A stretch of 64,000 nt of DNA from an uncultured Acidobacteriota bacterium. Its GTDB lineage: Bacteria; Acidobacteriota; CAIWXX01. Shown here piece after piece: positions 1-8,126 of the stretch. The position numbers and the translations under genes are program-made. Under the pieces are notes generated by a model. The model was not told the origin of the DNA. It searched no databases and was given only the letters and a program-made list of their open reading frames with translations. The stretch spans positions 17,618-81,617 of the forward strand of contig CAIWXX010000183.1 in the NCBI GenBank assembly GCA_903916735.1. The letters run 5' to 3'. Each line of letters opens with the position of its first letter. Position 1 is the first letter of the stretch.

Positions 1-66
1 CGCCTGAGAGCCCTCGCGGGACATCCACATCCATTCGAGTACCTCGTCGATTTCTCTTTTGTTCAT
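1..66 (-). CDS. N-terminus of a possible DtxR-type metal regulator (partial)
   Basis: An ATG at 66 (minus strand) opens a frame that runs off the window edge. Its 22 visible residues begin MNKREIDEVLEWMW. A GGAG sequence lies five bases before the ATG, overlapping the end of feoB, so the two genes are probably co-transcribed. A helix with the pattern EVLEWMWMSREG resembles the first helix of DtxR/MntR-type metal-dependent repressors, which often sit beside feoB. Only the first helix is visible, so the family call is an inference; any small helical protein would look the same. Confidence 0.4.
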   Translation of the reverse strand, partial: MNKREIDEVLEWMWMSREGSQA

Positions 67-76
67 TAAAGCTCCA

Positions 77-2011
77 CTAGAAGCGCAGGTTGAATCGAGT
101 CAGGCAAAAATTAACCACGGCGCCGACAGCGACGGCATACGGTGTAATGAACCCAAGCATGAGAAGCGCACGGCCGATCCCATGTTCTTTAATGATGATG
201 AAAAAATTAGCGATGCAGGGAATGAAGAGCGTCATGACCGTCAGACTGACGATGATTTGTTGCAGAGTCAGCTGCCCGGCGGCAGCCATCGCGAAAAGGC
301 CGGCGGCACCGTAATCCCGCCTGAGAAATCCCATCACAAAGGCTTCGGCTGTGCGCGGCGGCAGGTCGAGCAGGCCGGTGACGATCGGTTGACATGCGCG
401 AATAATGCTGTTGAGGAGGTTCAGCCGGTTCAGGAAAAAGAGGATCGTGGTGCCGGCAAGGAAGAGCGGGACGGCTTCCTTCAAGAACCATTTGACACGC
501 CATAGTGTCTTCAGTGCGATATTCTTCCATTGGACCATGCGAATCGGCGGGATTTCGAAAATAAAATCACTCCGCCGTCCAGGAAGCAGTCTTCCAGAGA
601 GTGTGCCGACAATCAGAATCTGCGCCAGAATGACGAGAAAGAAGAAGAGGAGCGCCCAGGCGGAATGCCCGCCAAGAAGACCCATGATGACGCCGAGTTG
701 CGCCGAACAGGGAATGCCGAGTGCGAGAAGGATCGTTGTGATCAGCCGTTCCTTTTTCGTTCCAAGGATCCGGGTCGTGAGGGTTGCCATGGTGTCGCAG
801 CCGAGTCCAAGCACCATCGGAAGGATGGCCTTGCCGTTCAGCCCCATGAGGCGGAAAATGCGATCGGAGAGGATCGCGAGGCGCGGGAGATAACCACTGT
901 CTTCAAGGATCGAGAAGGCAAAGAAAAATGTGCCGACAATGGGCAAAATGATGGCAAATGCGTACATCACACCGACACTGAAGAGGCCGTAGCGCCCGAC
1001 GAGGAAATCGGTGAGGAACGGAATGCCGATAAAGCGAACAAGAAAATGTGTGAAGGTCGGAGTGAGATAGCCGCCGAAAATGCGGTTTTCGAAAAAATTA
1101 ACAAGGATACCCGATCCAATAACCCCAACGAACAAATACAGCCCCAGGAGAACGGCAAAGAGAATGGGGATGCCAGGGAGAGGGGAGCGCGTCCAGAGCC
1201 CGATGCGATCGGCCCACTTGAGGGCCATCGGTACGGATTCCGTTCTCACCTGTGGGACGAGCTTCTCAACAAATTCCATTCGTTCCCTGGCAACGGTCCG
1301 CCCCAAATGATTGCAACGGGAAATAGTTTCGGCGATTGTGCCGTTAACCCCCATTCGCGATGCTAACGCCAGAGCATCTTCCTGCTGACCCCACTCGATC
1401 AGCAATTGCAAAGGCGTCTCGGTCGGTGGTTTTGCGGAAAGAAGCGAGGCAGCAGAAAAGGGCTTTCGCGGGACATGAGGAGCGTGAAGAGAGCGGATCA
1501 ACTGAGGGACGCCGATACATTCCGTCGCGATTGTTTTAACGACATCGATACCGAAGATGCTGGAGATGAGCCCGTCGCGAATGTCAATTCCGCGCGCTCG
1601 CGCCTCATCAATGAGGTTCAGAGCGAGCACCGTGGGGATTCCCAATTCGGCAAGCTGGGAAAGGATCAGGAGAGTCCGCGTCATATTTTTTGCATCGGCG
1701 ACGTGCAACAGAACATCCGGCTTCTCGTCGATAAGAATATCGCGAGCAACGCGTTCGTCCTCGGATTGCGGGATGAGACTATTGATTCCGGGGGTGTCAA
1801 TGACGTCGAATTCAAGGCCGTGGTGCTTCATGACCCCGCGCGTGACTTCGACCGTCGTGCCGGGGTAGTTGCTGACAATGACGTACTGCCCGGTCAGTGC
1901 CATAAAGAGAACTGACTTGCCGACGTTGGGATTCCCGATGAGCGCGATTTTCTTTCGACGAACTCCTTCGTTTGATCGGCCGGGCGAGGCCGGCGCCTCA
2001 CTCATCCTCAC
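77..2011 (-). CDS. feoB: Ferrous iron transport protein B
   Basis: This is the GTP-dependent inner-membrane importer of Fe(II). The N-terminal G domain shows G1 GNPNVGKS (residues 26-33), the NYPGTT switch, G3 DTPG (72-75) and G4 NLID (132-135). The C-terminal half (about residues 285-640) is strongly hydrophobic. It carries the conserved FeoB cysteine blocks GLGCDTMA and GIPCSAQLG. At 644 residues it is slightly shorter than typical FeoB. No feoA is seen on the upstream side. The start is either GTG 2011 or ATG 2005: an AAGGGG lies 12 bases before the GTG, while the GGTGAGG next to the ATG is too close to be a normal ribosome site. Confidence 0.93.
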   Translation of the reverse strand: MRMSEAPASPGRSNEGVRRKKIALIGNPNVGKSVLFMALTGQYVIVSNYPGTTVEVTRGVMKHHGLEFDVIDTPGINSLIPQSEDERVARDILIDEKPDVLLHVADAKNMTRTLLILSQLAELGIPTVLALNLIDEARARGIDIRDGLISSIFGIDVVKTIATECIGVPQLIRSLHAPHVPRKPFSAASLLSAKPPTETPLQLLIEWGQQEDALALASRMGVNGTIAETISRCNHLGRTVARERMEFVEKLVPQVRTESVPMALKWADRIGLWTRSPLPGIPILFAVLLGLYLFVGVIGSGILVNFFENRIFGGYLTPTFTHFLVRFIGIPFLTDFLVGRYGLFSVGVMYAFAIILPIVGTFFFAFSILEDSGYLPRLAILSDRIFRLMGLNGKAILPMVLGLGCDTMATLTTRILGTKKERLITTILLALGIPCSAQLGVIMGLLGGHSAWALLFFFLVILAQILIVGTLSGRLLPGRRSDFIFEIPPIRMVQWKNIALKTLWRVKWFLKEAVPLFLAGTTILFFLNRLNLLNSIIRACQPIVTGLLDLPPRTAEAFVMGFLRRDYGAAGLFAMAAAGQLTLQQIIVSLTVMTLFIPCIANFFIIIKEHGIGRALLMLGFITPYAVAVGAVVNFCLTRFNLRF

Positions 2012-2513
2012 CTGTCACCAGTACCCCTTACACTCATCAATAACAATTCTACCATGTTTGTTTCATGGAGATAGAAATTCCGGAAGCGAGTTCCAGGCAT
2101 TCACTTATAGCAATACGAAGGGCTGGGAAATCCGAAGGGGTGACAGGATGTGGCCGGGAGCATGAGCCCCTGGGGCCTTTTTCAAAGCTCCATGAAATAT
2201 TTCTGTCATCGAAGAAAAATAGTTGATCTTGCCTTTAAAAAAGCTTGGATGCCCCAGGCCATACCAAAATCCCGCAGCATCCCTAGAATCCCTCGGATTT
2301 CCTGGGTATTACTAAACCAATTGGGTGATACGTTGGTTGCTGCAGAGGAGCCGAGGCGCCAAGGAGCGAAGGTGAGCAGGCTCCTCTGCACCTCCGCTCC
2401 TCTGCTGTTGCGAGAAGAAAAGAATCTCAAATGCAATATTAATGTCGCGGGATTAGGGGACTATTACCGCTCTTTGATATTCATCGACTGCGAGATATAA
2501 TCGCGCTGCTCTC
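2012..2513. other. Intergenic gap with dispersed repeat A
   Basis: No convincing gene lies between feoB and the serine tRNA. Frames here read as low-complexity translations of a palindromic GAGG/CCTC-rich block around 2344-2405. The centre (2297-2357) is one copy of a dispersed repeat whose other copy lies at 58404-58463 on the opposite strand. Confidence 0.6.
2297..2357 (+). repeat. Dispersed repeat A, copy 1
   Basis: About 61 bases starting atttcctgg align at roughly 79 percent identity (hand count) with the reverse complement of 58404-58463. Shared blocks include atttcctgg, aaacca, tgat and gctgc-gagg. Both copies are intergenic and neither encodes a plausible protein. Confidence 0.6.
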
Positions 2514-2607
2514 GGAGAGGTACCGAAGTGGTCGTAACGGGGCCGCCTCGAAAGCGGCTTGGGGGCTAATCACTCCCACGGGGGTTCGAATCCCTCCCTC
2601 TCCGCCA
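2514..2607 (+). tRNA. tRNA-Ser(CGA)
   Basis: The acceptor GGAGAGG (2514-2520) pairs with CCTCTCC (2597-2603). A G discriminator and an encoded CCA (2605-2607) follow. The anticodon stem is GCCGC/GCGGC with loop CTCGAAA, giving anticodon CGA. A long variable arm typical of class II tRNAs precedes a T arm GGGGG-TTCGAAT-CCCTC. It reads UCG codons. The two tRNA genes in this window are both serine acceptors. Confidence 0.96.
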
Positions 2608-2780
2608 TTTTCTTTTTGTGCTCGGCCGACATAAAAACCATGCCGCCTTTTTCAATTTCAGGGCAGACCGATACCTATGACGGTTAATAAATTTTGCCTT
2701 TGGCAATTTGCATCCGGCATTAATGATCTGCCGCCACTGGAGCCGGCATATCAATCAGATGTCATTCAAGGAGTCATATC

Positions 2781-3125
2781 ATGCACACAGCGATCGATTC
2801 GAGCCTTGTGACCACGTCCACCGAGCTTCCCGACTTCCGCATCGTGCGAACTCTCGGAGTTGTCCGAGGTATTACGGTGCGTTCGAGAAGCATTTTCGGA
2901 ACGATTGGCGCCTCACTGCAAACATTTGTTGGAGGCAACATCTCTCTCTTCACTGAACTTTGCGAAAAGACCCGGCAGGAAGCCTATGAACTCATGCTGA
3001 CGCATGCAGCCGAACGCGGCGCCAACGCCGTCGTCGCGATGCGGTATGATGCCAACGAAGTGATGGAAGGCGTTACCGAGGTGCTCGCGTATGGGACGGC
3101 TGTTTGGGTGGAACGGGCGTCGTAG
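2781..3125 (+). CDS. YbjQ family protein (UPF0145)
   Basis: A 114-residue protein that matches the YbjQ/UPF0145 (DUF74) family in length and pattern. It has an N-terminal strand ending [14 protein letters not shown], a central helix with [15 protein letters not shown], then the conserved [15 protein letters not shown] block and a C-terminal AYGTAVWV strand. Family members form pentameric rings of unknown function and were once proposed to bind metals. AAGGAG lies seven bases before the ATG. It sits alone between two tRNA-Ser genes. Confidence 0.88.
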   Translation: MHTAIDSSLVTTSTELPDFRIVRTLGVVRGITVRSRSIFGTIGASLQTFVGGNISLFTELCEKTRQEAYELMLTHAAERGANAVVAMRYDANEVMEGVTEVLAYGTAVWVERAS

Positions 3126-3187
3126 AGTACGAACCCCTGACCATGTGGCTCTGTGTGACTGCAATCCAGGAAGGTCGTAGAAAAGGA

Positions 3188-3277
3188 TGGCGGAGAGAGT
3201 GGGATTCGAACCCACGGTAGCCTTTCGACCACACACGCTTTCCAAGCGTGCTCCTTCAGCCGCTCGGACATCTCTCC
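3188..3277 (-). tRNA. tRNA-Ser(GGA)
   Basis: On the minus strand GGAGAGA (from 3277) pairs with TCTCTCC, followed by a G discriminator and an encoded CCA (3190-3188). The anticodon stem-loop GCACGC-TTGGAAA-GCGTGT gives anticodon GGA. A long variable arm and a GTGGG-TTCGAAT-CCCAC T arm complete a class II serine tRNA. It faces the ybjQ-like gene. Confidence 0.96.
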
Positions 3278-3430
3278 GAACGGCGTGGATTATAACAGTC
3301 CCGGGGGTGTATTCAAAGCAAAACAACTTTTGAGCTTCGAATTGTGGGTGGACCCTGATCCGGCGCAAACATAGGCTATGAAAACCGAACACATGGCGTT
3401 GGATGCAGGTCCCTACAGAGTTCTCATTGA

Positions 3431-3480
3431 CGACGTCGACTCGAGTTGACCACGACGACGTCGACGTTGGCATCGACGTC
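3431..3480. repeat. Cluster of GACGTCGA palindromic repeats
   Basis: The 12-mer gacgacgtcgac occurs at about 3429 and again at about 3453, followed by a related catcgacgtcc. Between them lies a near-perfect 16-base palindrome, GTCGACTCGAGTTGAC (3435-3450). The cluster ends about 40 bases before the -35 box of the radical SAM gene, so an operator is possible. No regulator can be named. Confidence 0.4.
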
Positions 3481-3518
3481 CACTTCTACAGATTTATTTA
3501 TGCAGATGAGGAGCGCTG

Positions 3519-3547
3519 TTGACGTATCGTCTGATCCTGTTTAGAAT
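3519..3547 (+). promoter_or_regulatory. Sigma-70-type promoter of the radical SAM gene
   Basis: TTGACG (3519-3524), a 17-base spacer and TAGAAT (3542-3547). The -10 box ends six bases before the GTG at 3554, so transcription would begin at the start codon itself. Confidence 0.65.
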
Positions 3548-3553
3548 CTGCTA

Positions 3554-5761
3554 GTGAGAAGTGATTTAGCTGGTCATAGCCGAATTGTAGAAGGCAATAA
3601 TTCCGCTCTTCGCCGCCTCCATATCTACCTCATCAAGCCATCAAAATATGATCATGATGGATATGTGATTCGTTACCTTCGCGGGGTGCTCCCAAGCAAT
3701 ACGCTTGCCTGTCTTTATAGTCTCACCGAGCAGGCCCGGCAATCGAAGGGGCTCGGCGACGATGTGCACATTCGTACGACCCTTATCGACGAATCCGTCC
3801 AGAAGGTGAAGATTAAAAAAATAGTCCGGATTGCTCGCCGACATGCGGCCGGCACACGCACTGTGATTGCGCTCGCCGGCGTGCAGACGAACCAGTATCC
3901 TCGTGCCCGCGATCTGGCGCTTCGCTTTCGCGAAGCCGGCCTCACAGTGATGATCGGCGGATTTCACATGAGCGGGATACTGGCATTGGCAGATAATATT
4001 CCAGCAGACATACAAGATCTTCTCGACCACGGCGTCACGATTGTCAAAGGCGAGGTGGAAGAGACGTGGGCGCAGCTCCTGCGAGATGCTTTCCATGGCC
4101 GCTTGCAGCCGCTCTACGATTTCCTCGATCAGAAGCCCGATCTTTTCTCAAAGCCCATCCCCCGCGTCCATCGAAAATACATGAAAAGGTTTGTCTTCAC
4201 CGGCTTCGGCACCATCGATGCCGGCCGCGGATGCCCCTTCGACTGCAGCTTCTGCACGATCATCAATGTCCAGGGGAAGAAGATGCGCAATCGGAGCGCG
4301 ACGCTCATCGAAGAGCGCATCCGCGAAGATTATCGGAAGATGGGCGTGAATTTCTATTTCTTCACCGACGACAATTTCGCTCGCAATAAAGACTGGGAAA
4401 CCATCATGAACACCCTCATCCGTCTCCGGCGCGATGAAGGGATGAAGCTCGAGTTCATGATGCAAGTGGATGTGCAGTCGTATAAGATTCCGGGGTTCAT
4501 TTCCAAAGCCAAGGAAGCGGGATGCTCCAACGTGTTCATCGGCATGGAGAGCATCAATCCGAAGAATCTCGCAGCCGTAGGCAAAACACAGAACGATGTC
4601 GAGGATTTCAAGAATCTCATTGCTTCCTGGCACAACGCCGGCATCATGACCCATGTGGGCTACATACTCGGATTTCCGCATGACACGCCTGAATCTATTC
4701 GCGAGGATATCCGTCGGCTCCGCGAAGAGGTCAAGGTGGACATCGCCTCTTTCTTCGTTCTCACGCCTCTCCCGGGTTCGATGGATCATCTGCAGATGGT
4801 TCGCCAGGGGACGGAGATCGAGCAGGACTATAATAAATACGATTCATTTCATCAGACGATTCCTCATCCGAATTTCCTGCCCGGCGAGCTTGACCGCATC
4901 TTTCTGGAGGTCTGGCGGGAGTTTTACGGCACCGAGAATATGAAAGCGGTTCTTTCGCGAAGCCATGCCAGAACCTATTGGAACATCTTCAAGAACTATG
5001 TCTGGTATCGGAATGCAATGATCGATGGGCAGCACCCCATGATTTCCGGCTTCGTCCGGATCAAAGATCGGATCGATCGGAGGCCCGGCCTTCCGATCGA
5101 AGGCCGCGTTTCTTTTGCGCGCCGCCGCCTCAGAGACGTGATTCAGTATCTGCAAGGCCTCTGGCGCCTCGTCTTCGATATGGAAGAAGTCTGGCTGCAG
5201 ACACGCGGAGTCAGCTGGAAAAAAATCGGCCTCGTCAATGAGCTTCAATACCGGGTCGCAAACATGATCATTCAGATCCGCGGCCTTGATTACCGGGACA
5301 TACGCCAACGTCTCATCGATTCACTGCACCAGTTCCGTGGGGAGGATCCAAGTGAATTTCGTCAGCACCTGGATCTGCTTGTTCGGCGTATCCGCGAATT
5401 CGATGCGAAACAGACTCTCCAGAATGTTGTCGATCAGATTGGTTCGATCCAGCAGCAGATCGACATGCAGGACCGTTTGCGAGGGTATGCCGCTTCGGCC
5501 GCGGCCATGCGAGGCCGCGCCACGCGATGGTTTAAGTCGCTGCCGGCGCGCGCGGGTCGCATTGTGCTGCCGCGCACGACGAGTCGCGAGCCGATTGCCC
5601 GCTTCTGGGACAACACGATCGCGAACATTCGCAAGGGAAGACTCCTCCACATCAATCCATTTCTCTTCGCGATCAACCTCATGCGCGACGTGCGTCTGTT
5701 TCTTGCCTTTGCGTTCAATCTGGCCATCGCCCGGATCAAGTACCACCGTCCGGACAGCTGA
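3554..5761 (+). CDS. Radical SAM protein with B12-binding-like N-terminal domain
   Basis: A 735-residue protein. Residues of about 25-190 look like a cobalamin-binding Rossmann fold (IYLIKPSKYD..., later MIGGFHMSG), but I do not see the DxHxxG cobalamin-ligand motif. The radical SAM cluster motif CPFDCSFC gives cysteines 227, 231 and 234, followed by FFTDDNFA and GMESI, typical of B12-dependent class B enzymes. The C-terminal 250 residues are basic and helical. They hold no recognised domain and end with a hydrophobic segment. The substrate is unknown. GTG 3554 is the only canonical start before the conserved region and has no Shine-Dalgarno sequence; the promoter geometry supports a leaderless message. 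Confidence 0.85.
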   Translation: MRSDLAGHSRIVEGNNSALRRLHIYLIKPSKYDHDGYVIRYLRGVLPSNTLACLYSLTEQARQSKGLGDDVHIRTTLIDESVQKVKIKKIVRIARRHAAGTRTVIALAGVQTNQYPRARDLALRFREAGLTVMIGGFHMSGILALADNIPADIQDLLDHGVTIVKGEVEETWAQLLRDAFHGRLQPLYDFLDQKPDLFSKPIPRVHRKYMKRFVFTGFGTIDAGRGCPFDCSFCTIINVQGKKMRNRSATLIEERIREDYRKMGVNFYFFTDDNFARNKDWETIMNTLIRLRRDEGMKLEFMMQVDVQSYKIPGFISKAKEAGCSNVFIGMESINPKNLAAVGKTQNDVEDFKNLIASWHNAGIMTHVGYILGFPHDTPESIREDIRRLREEVKVDIASFFVLTPLPGSMDHLQMVRQGTEIEQDYNKYDSFHQTIPHPNFLPGELDRIFLEVWREFYGTENMKAVLSRSHARTYWNIFKNYVWYRNAMIDGQHPMISGFVRIKDRIDRRPGLPIEGRVSFARRRLRDVIQYLQGLWRLVFDMEEVWLQTRGVSWKKIGLVNELQYRVANMIIQIRGLDYRDIRQRLIDSLHQFRGEDPSEFRQHLDLLVRRIREFDAKQTLQNVVDQIGSIQQQIDMQDRLRGYAASAAAMRGRATRWFKSLPARAGRIVLPRTTSREPIARFWDNTIANIRKGRLLHINPFLFAINLMRDVRLFLAFAFNLAIARIKYHRPDS

Positions 5762-5778
5762 GCTGATCGCAGATCAGC
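5762..5778. terminator. Hairpin between convergent genes
   Basis: GCTGATC-GCA-GATCAGC is a perfect 7-bp stem immediately after the radical SAM stop codon and 18 bases from the convergent MEMO gene end. A GC-rich stretch follows but the T run is weak, so terminator function is only suggested. Confidence 0.35.
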
Positions 5779-5795
5779 GGCCGGCGCGCGGCTCT

Positions 5796-7001
5796 TTAGC
5801 GTATGAAATCAAGCGCCGCGCAGGTTACACAATTCTGAATTTCGTGAGTGACGGCTTGGTGGTAGCGGCGGAGCCGGGCTGTTGCGCGCCCGTGGAGGGC
5901 CGTCGCAAGCACATAGATGCTGCCGGCCCCGCAGATTCTGGTCTGGTTTCCGGTCGCGGCGATCATATCGCGGAATGATTCCGGATCACCCGATTCGATT
6001 GCGGATAGAGCGTCATGATCGATTCGTCTTACTTCTTCCAGATAAGAATCATCGATTCGCCTGGAATCGCCGAAGAAGGCGCCGATGTGGCTGAGGTCCG
6101 CCCCGGCGATGATGCAGGTTGGAATCGGATCACTAACGATGAGTTCGCCCAAATGCTGAGCGAATGCACGCATGTCGACTCCTCGGCCGTCGAGCGGCTT
6201 TGTACCGGCAGGTCCGCACGGATCCGGGCAGAGATAGGGGACGATCGAAAAGGGCCGCTCGCCGAGAGCCTTTCGAAGAAGCACGACCTGAAGCTCGATT
6301 GAGTGCTCCCGCGCGTGGTCATATTCCTTCTCACACAGGTTCAATCCACATTTTTCATCCATGGCCTGCATGAAGCCCGCGTCGTGCGGGACGATGCCCC
6401 AAGGAGTCTCAAATCCTTTCCGTGTCCCCACGATCGAGTGCGATTCTCCATGATGATTCGTTCCGAGGATGACGAATCGGCAGGCGTCGGTGTGCGATCC
6501 GAGGTCATGGTAGCTGAGTCCATAGCAGGGGGCGCCGCGTGTGTAGTCGAGGTGTGGAGAAATGAATCCGGCAATCCGGTCGTCCGACTCACCTCCCTGA
6601 GAAAGCATATCGTCGAGAAAATCATCGAGATTGTGGGGGTCAGGAGCAAGTCCCCCCTCCTCTCGCAGCTTCCTGAACGGGGCGCGCTGATAATCGGATT
6701 CGAGCTGTTGACGATAGGCAAGCAAGTTTGGGCTATCGAGGAAGTATGCCTTGTCGAGGTCTTCAATCAACGGATTGAGCTCTTCCGACAAGAGCATCTG
6801 CCCGAACTTGCGCATGAATTGCTCCTGGATGTCGAGTCGTGAGTGCTGCCCATCCATGAGCGAGACGATGAATAGCGCCGGCTGGCTGAGTCGAAAAAGC
6901 CCTGAGGCAAGGCCGGTTGAATCACCCAGCCAGACCTGATTCTTTGCCGCCGGGAACAGTTCGACGGGACGCAATTTCGGATATTCGATTTGATCACACA
7001 T
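5796..7001 (-). CDS. MEMO family protein (AmrB-like)
   Basis: Residues of about 145-400 form a MEMO1/AmrB domain, recognised by ISPHLDYTRG, ILGTNHHG, EHSIELQ, IIAGADLSHIG and the Ala/Cys-rich end. The N-terminal 140 residues resemble a small winged-helix-like region (LDIQEQFMRKFG...) of unknown role. MEMO proteins belong to the extradiol dioxygenase fold and often bind iron; the bacterial substrate is unknown. The usual partners of the AmmeMemoRadiSam system (AMMECR1 domain and AmrS) are not adjacent, and the convergent radical SAM gene does not look like AmrS. It has a good promoter and no Shine-Dalgarno sequence. Confidence 0.85.
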   Translation of the reverse strand: MCDQIEYPKLRPVELFPAAKNQVWLGDSTGLASGLFRLSQPALFIVSLMDGQHSRLDIQEQFMRKFGQMLLSEELNPLIEDLDKAYFLDSPNLLAYRQQLESDYQRAPFRKLREEGGLAPDPHNLDDFLDDMLSQGGESDDRIAGFISPHLDYTRGAPCYGLSYHDLGSHTDACRFVILGTNHHGESHSIVGTRKGFETPWGIVPHDAGFMQAMDEKCGLNLCEKEYDHAREHSIELQVVLLRKALGERPFSIVPYLCPDPCGPAGTKPLDGRGVDMRAFAQHLGELIVSDPIPTCIIAGADLSHIGAFFGDSRRIDDSYLEEVRRIDHDALSAIESGDPESFRDMIAATGNQTRICGAGSIYVLATALHGRATARLRRYHQAVTHEIQNCVTCAALDFIR

Positions 7002-7007
7002 TCCCGC

Positions 7008-7037
7008 ATTCTAGCCATATTGCACTTGGCATGACAA
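7008..7037 (-). promoter_or_regulatory. Leaderless-type promoter of the MEMO gene
   Basis: On the minus strand TTGTCA (7037-7032), an 18-base spacer and TAGAAT (7013-7008). Only six bases, GCGGGA, separate the -10 box from the ATG at 7001. No Shine-Dalgarno sequence fits in such a leader. Confidence 0.65.
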
Positions 7038-7124
7038 TGAGAGATGATCGACTGGGTTCCTATGCTGGGAGATTTGGCGAATTAATTATCGCCTTTTCCG
7101 GCAAAGCCTGTAAGGAGCGGCATC

Positions 7125-8078
7125 ATGAAAGCAATTCATTGGGACGGTTCCTCCGCGAAACTCAACCCGAAAGCCCCTGGGCCGAACCTCCAGCCCGACG
7201 ACGTCCTCATCCAGGTGCGCCTCGCCGGCATCTGCGCGACGGATCTGCAGATCTTCAGGGGGTACATGGGATTTCGTGGAATTCCCGGACATGAGTTTGT
7301 CGGGGATGTTATAGAAGGGCCGCTGGAATGGCTCGGAAAGCATGTCGTCGGAGAGATTAGTTTCGGCTGTGGCAAGTGCGAGGCTTGCAAGCGCGGGATG
7401 AAACGCCATTGTCCATATCGCCGCGTCCTGGGCATCGATGGGGCGGATGGGACGTTTGCCGAATTTGTTGCGGTGCCGGTTGCGAATCTGCATGTGGTGC
7501 CCGGGGGGATTTCAGACGAGGAAGCTGTCTTCACCGAACCCCTGGCCGCAGCCCTGGAAATTCTCGAACAGGTCCATCTCACGCCTGCCCAGAGCGTTCT
7601 CGTACTCGGCGACGGCAAGCTTGGTTTGCTGTGCGCTCAGGTCCTGTCTCTCGCGGGCGCCAGTGTGACTCTCATCGGCAAACATGAAGGAAAACTGGAA
7701 ATTGTACGTGCGCACGGGATTCAGACGGCGCTTCAATCCGAATGGCAGCCTGCCCCGGCTGATGTGGTCGTGGAAGCAACCGGCTCAGAACCGGGGCTTA
7801 AGCTTGCTCTCAGCATGACGAAGCCACGCGGCACGCTCGTGCTGAAGAGCACTATCCACGGGTTGCACAATCTGGCCCTCGCCCCGCTCGTCATTAACGA
7901 AGTCACCGTCGTCGGATCACGCTGCGGGCCTTTCCCGCCGGCTCTGTGCCTTCTTTCTCAGAAGAGAGTGACTGTCACCCCGCTCATTGACAAGATCTAT
8001 CCTTTATCTGAAGGCCTGCAGGCTATTTCGCATGCCGCCCGCCCTGACGCCTTGAAGGTGCTCCTGAGATGCTCGTGA
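7125..8078 (+). CDS. Zinc-dependent alcohol dehydrogenase-like protein (MDR family)
   Basis: A 317-residue medium-chain dehydrogenase. Catalytic-zinc ligands are visible as Cys37 (AGICATD) and His56-Glu57 (GHEF). The structural-zinc lobe has Cys82, 85, 88 and 96 (CGKCEACKRGMKRHC). The nucleotide-binding loop VLVLGDGKLGLL lies near residues 157-168. It resembles the threonine/sorbitol dehydrogenase branch, but the substrate cannot be read from sequence. It is shorter than the usual 340-350 residues. AAGGAG lies seven bases before the ATG. It is transcribed divergently from the MEMO gene across a 123-bp gap. Confidence 0.85.
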   Translation: MKAIHWDGSSAKLNPKAPGPNLQPDDVLIQVRLAGICATDLQIFRGYMGFRGIPGHEFVGDVIEGPLEWLGKHVVGEISFGCGKCEACKRGMKRHCPYRRVLGIDGADGTFAEFVAVPVANLHVVPGGISDEEAVFTEPLAAALEILEQVHLTPAQSVLVLGDGKLGLLCAQVLSLAGASVTLIGKHEGKLEIVRAHGIQTALQSEWQPAPADVVVEATGSEPGLKLALSMTKPRGTLVLKSTIHGLHNLALAPLVINEVTVVGSRCGPFPPALCLLSQKRVTVTPLIDKIYPLSEGLQAISHAARPDALKVLLRCS

Positions 8079-8126
8079 GCTCCGTGCTGGTTGGATGAGC
8101 TCTTGTTTCCCTGGTTCGAGATCGTG

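Noticed and set aside
530..1366. 278-codon plus-strand frame opposite feoB
   Set aside because: It is antisense to the conserved FeoB membrane domain and its translation is Glu/Arg-rich shadow sequence without a family.
2150..2500. 116-codon frame in the gap before tRNA-Ser(CGA)
   Set aside because: It overlaps dispersed repeat A and GC-rich palindromic text; the translation has no natural protein pattern.
3431..3480. GACGTC-rich cluster as a CRISPR array
   Set aside because: Repeats are only 12 bases, unevenly spaced and palindromic, with no spacers and no cas genes nearby.
4148..4789. 213-codon minus-strand frame opposite the radical SAM gene
   Set aside because: It lies antisense to the CPFDCSFC region, which is clearly coding on the plus strand.
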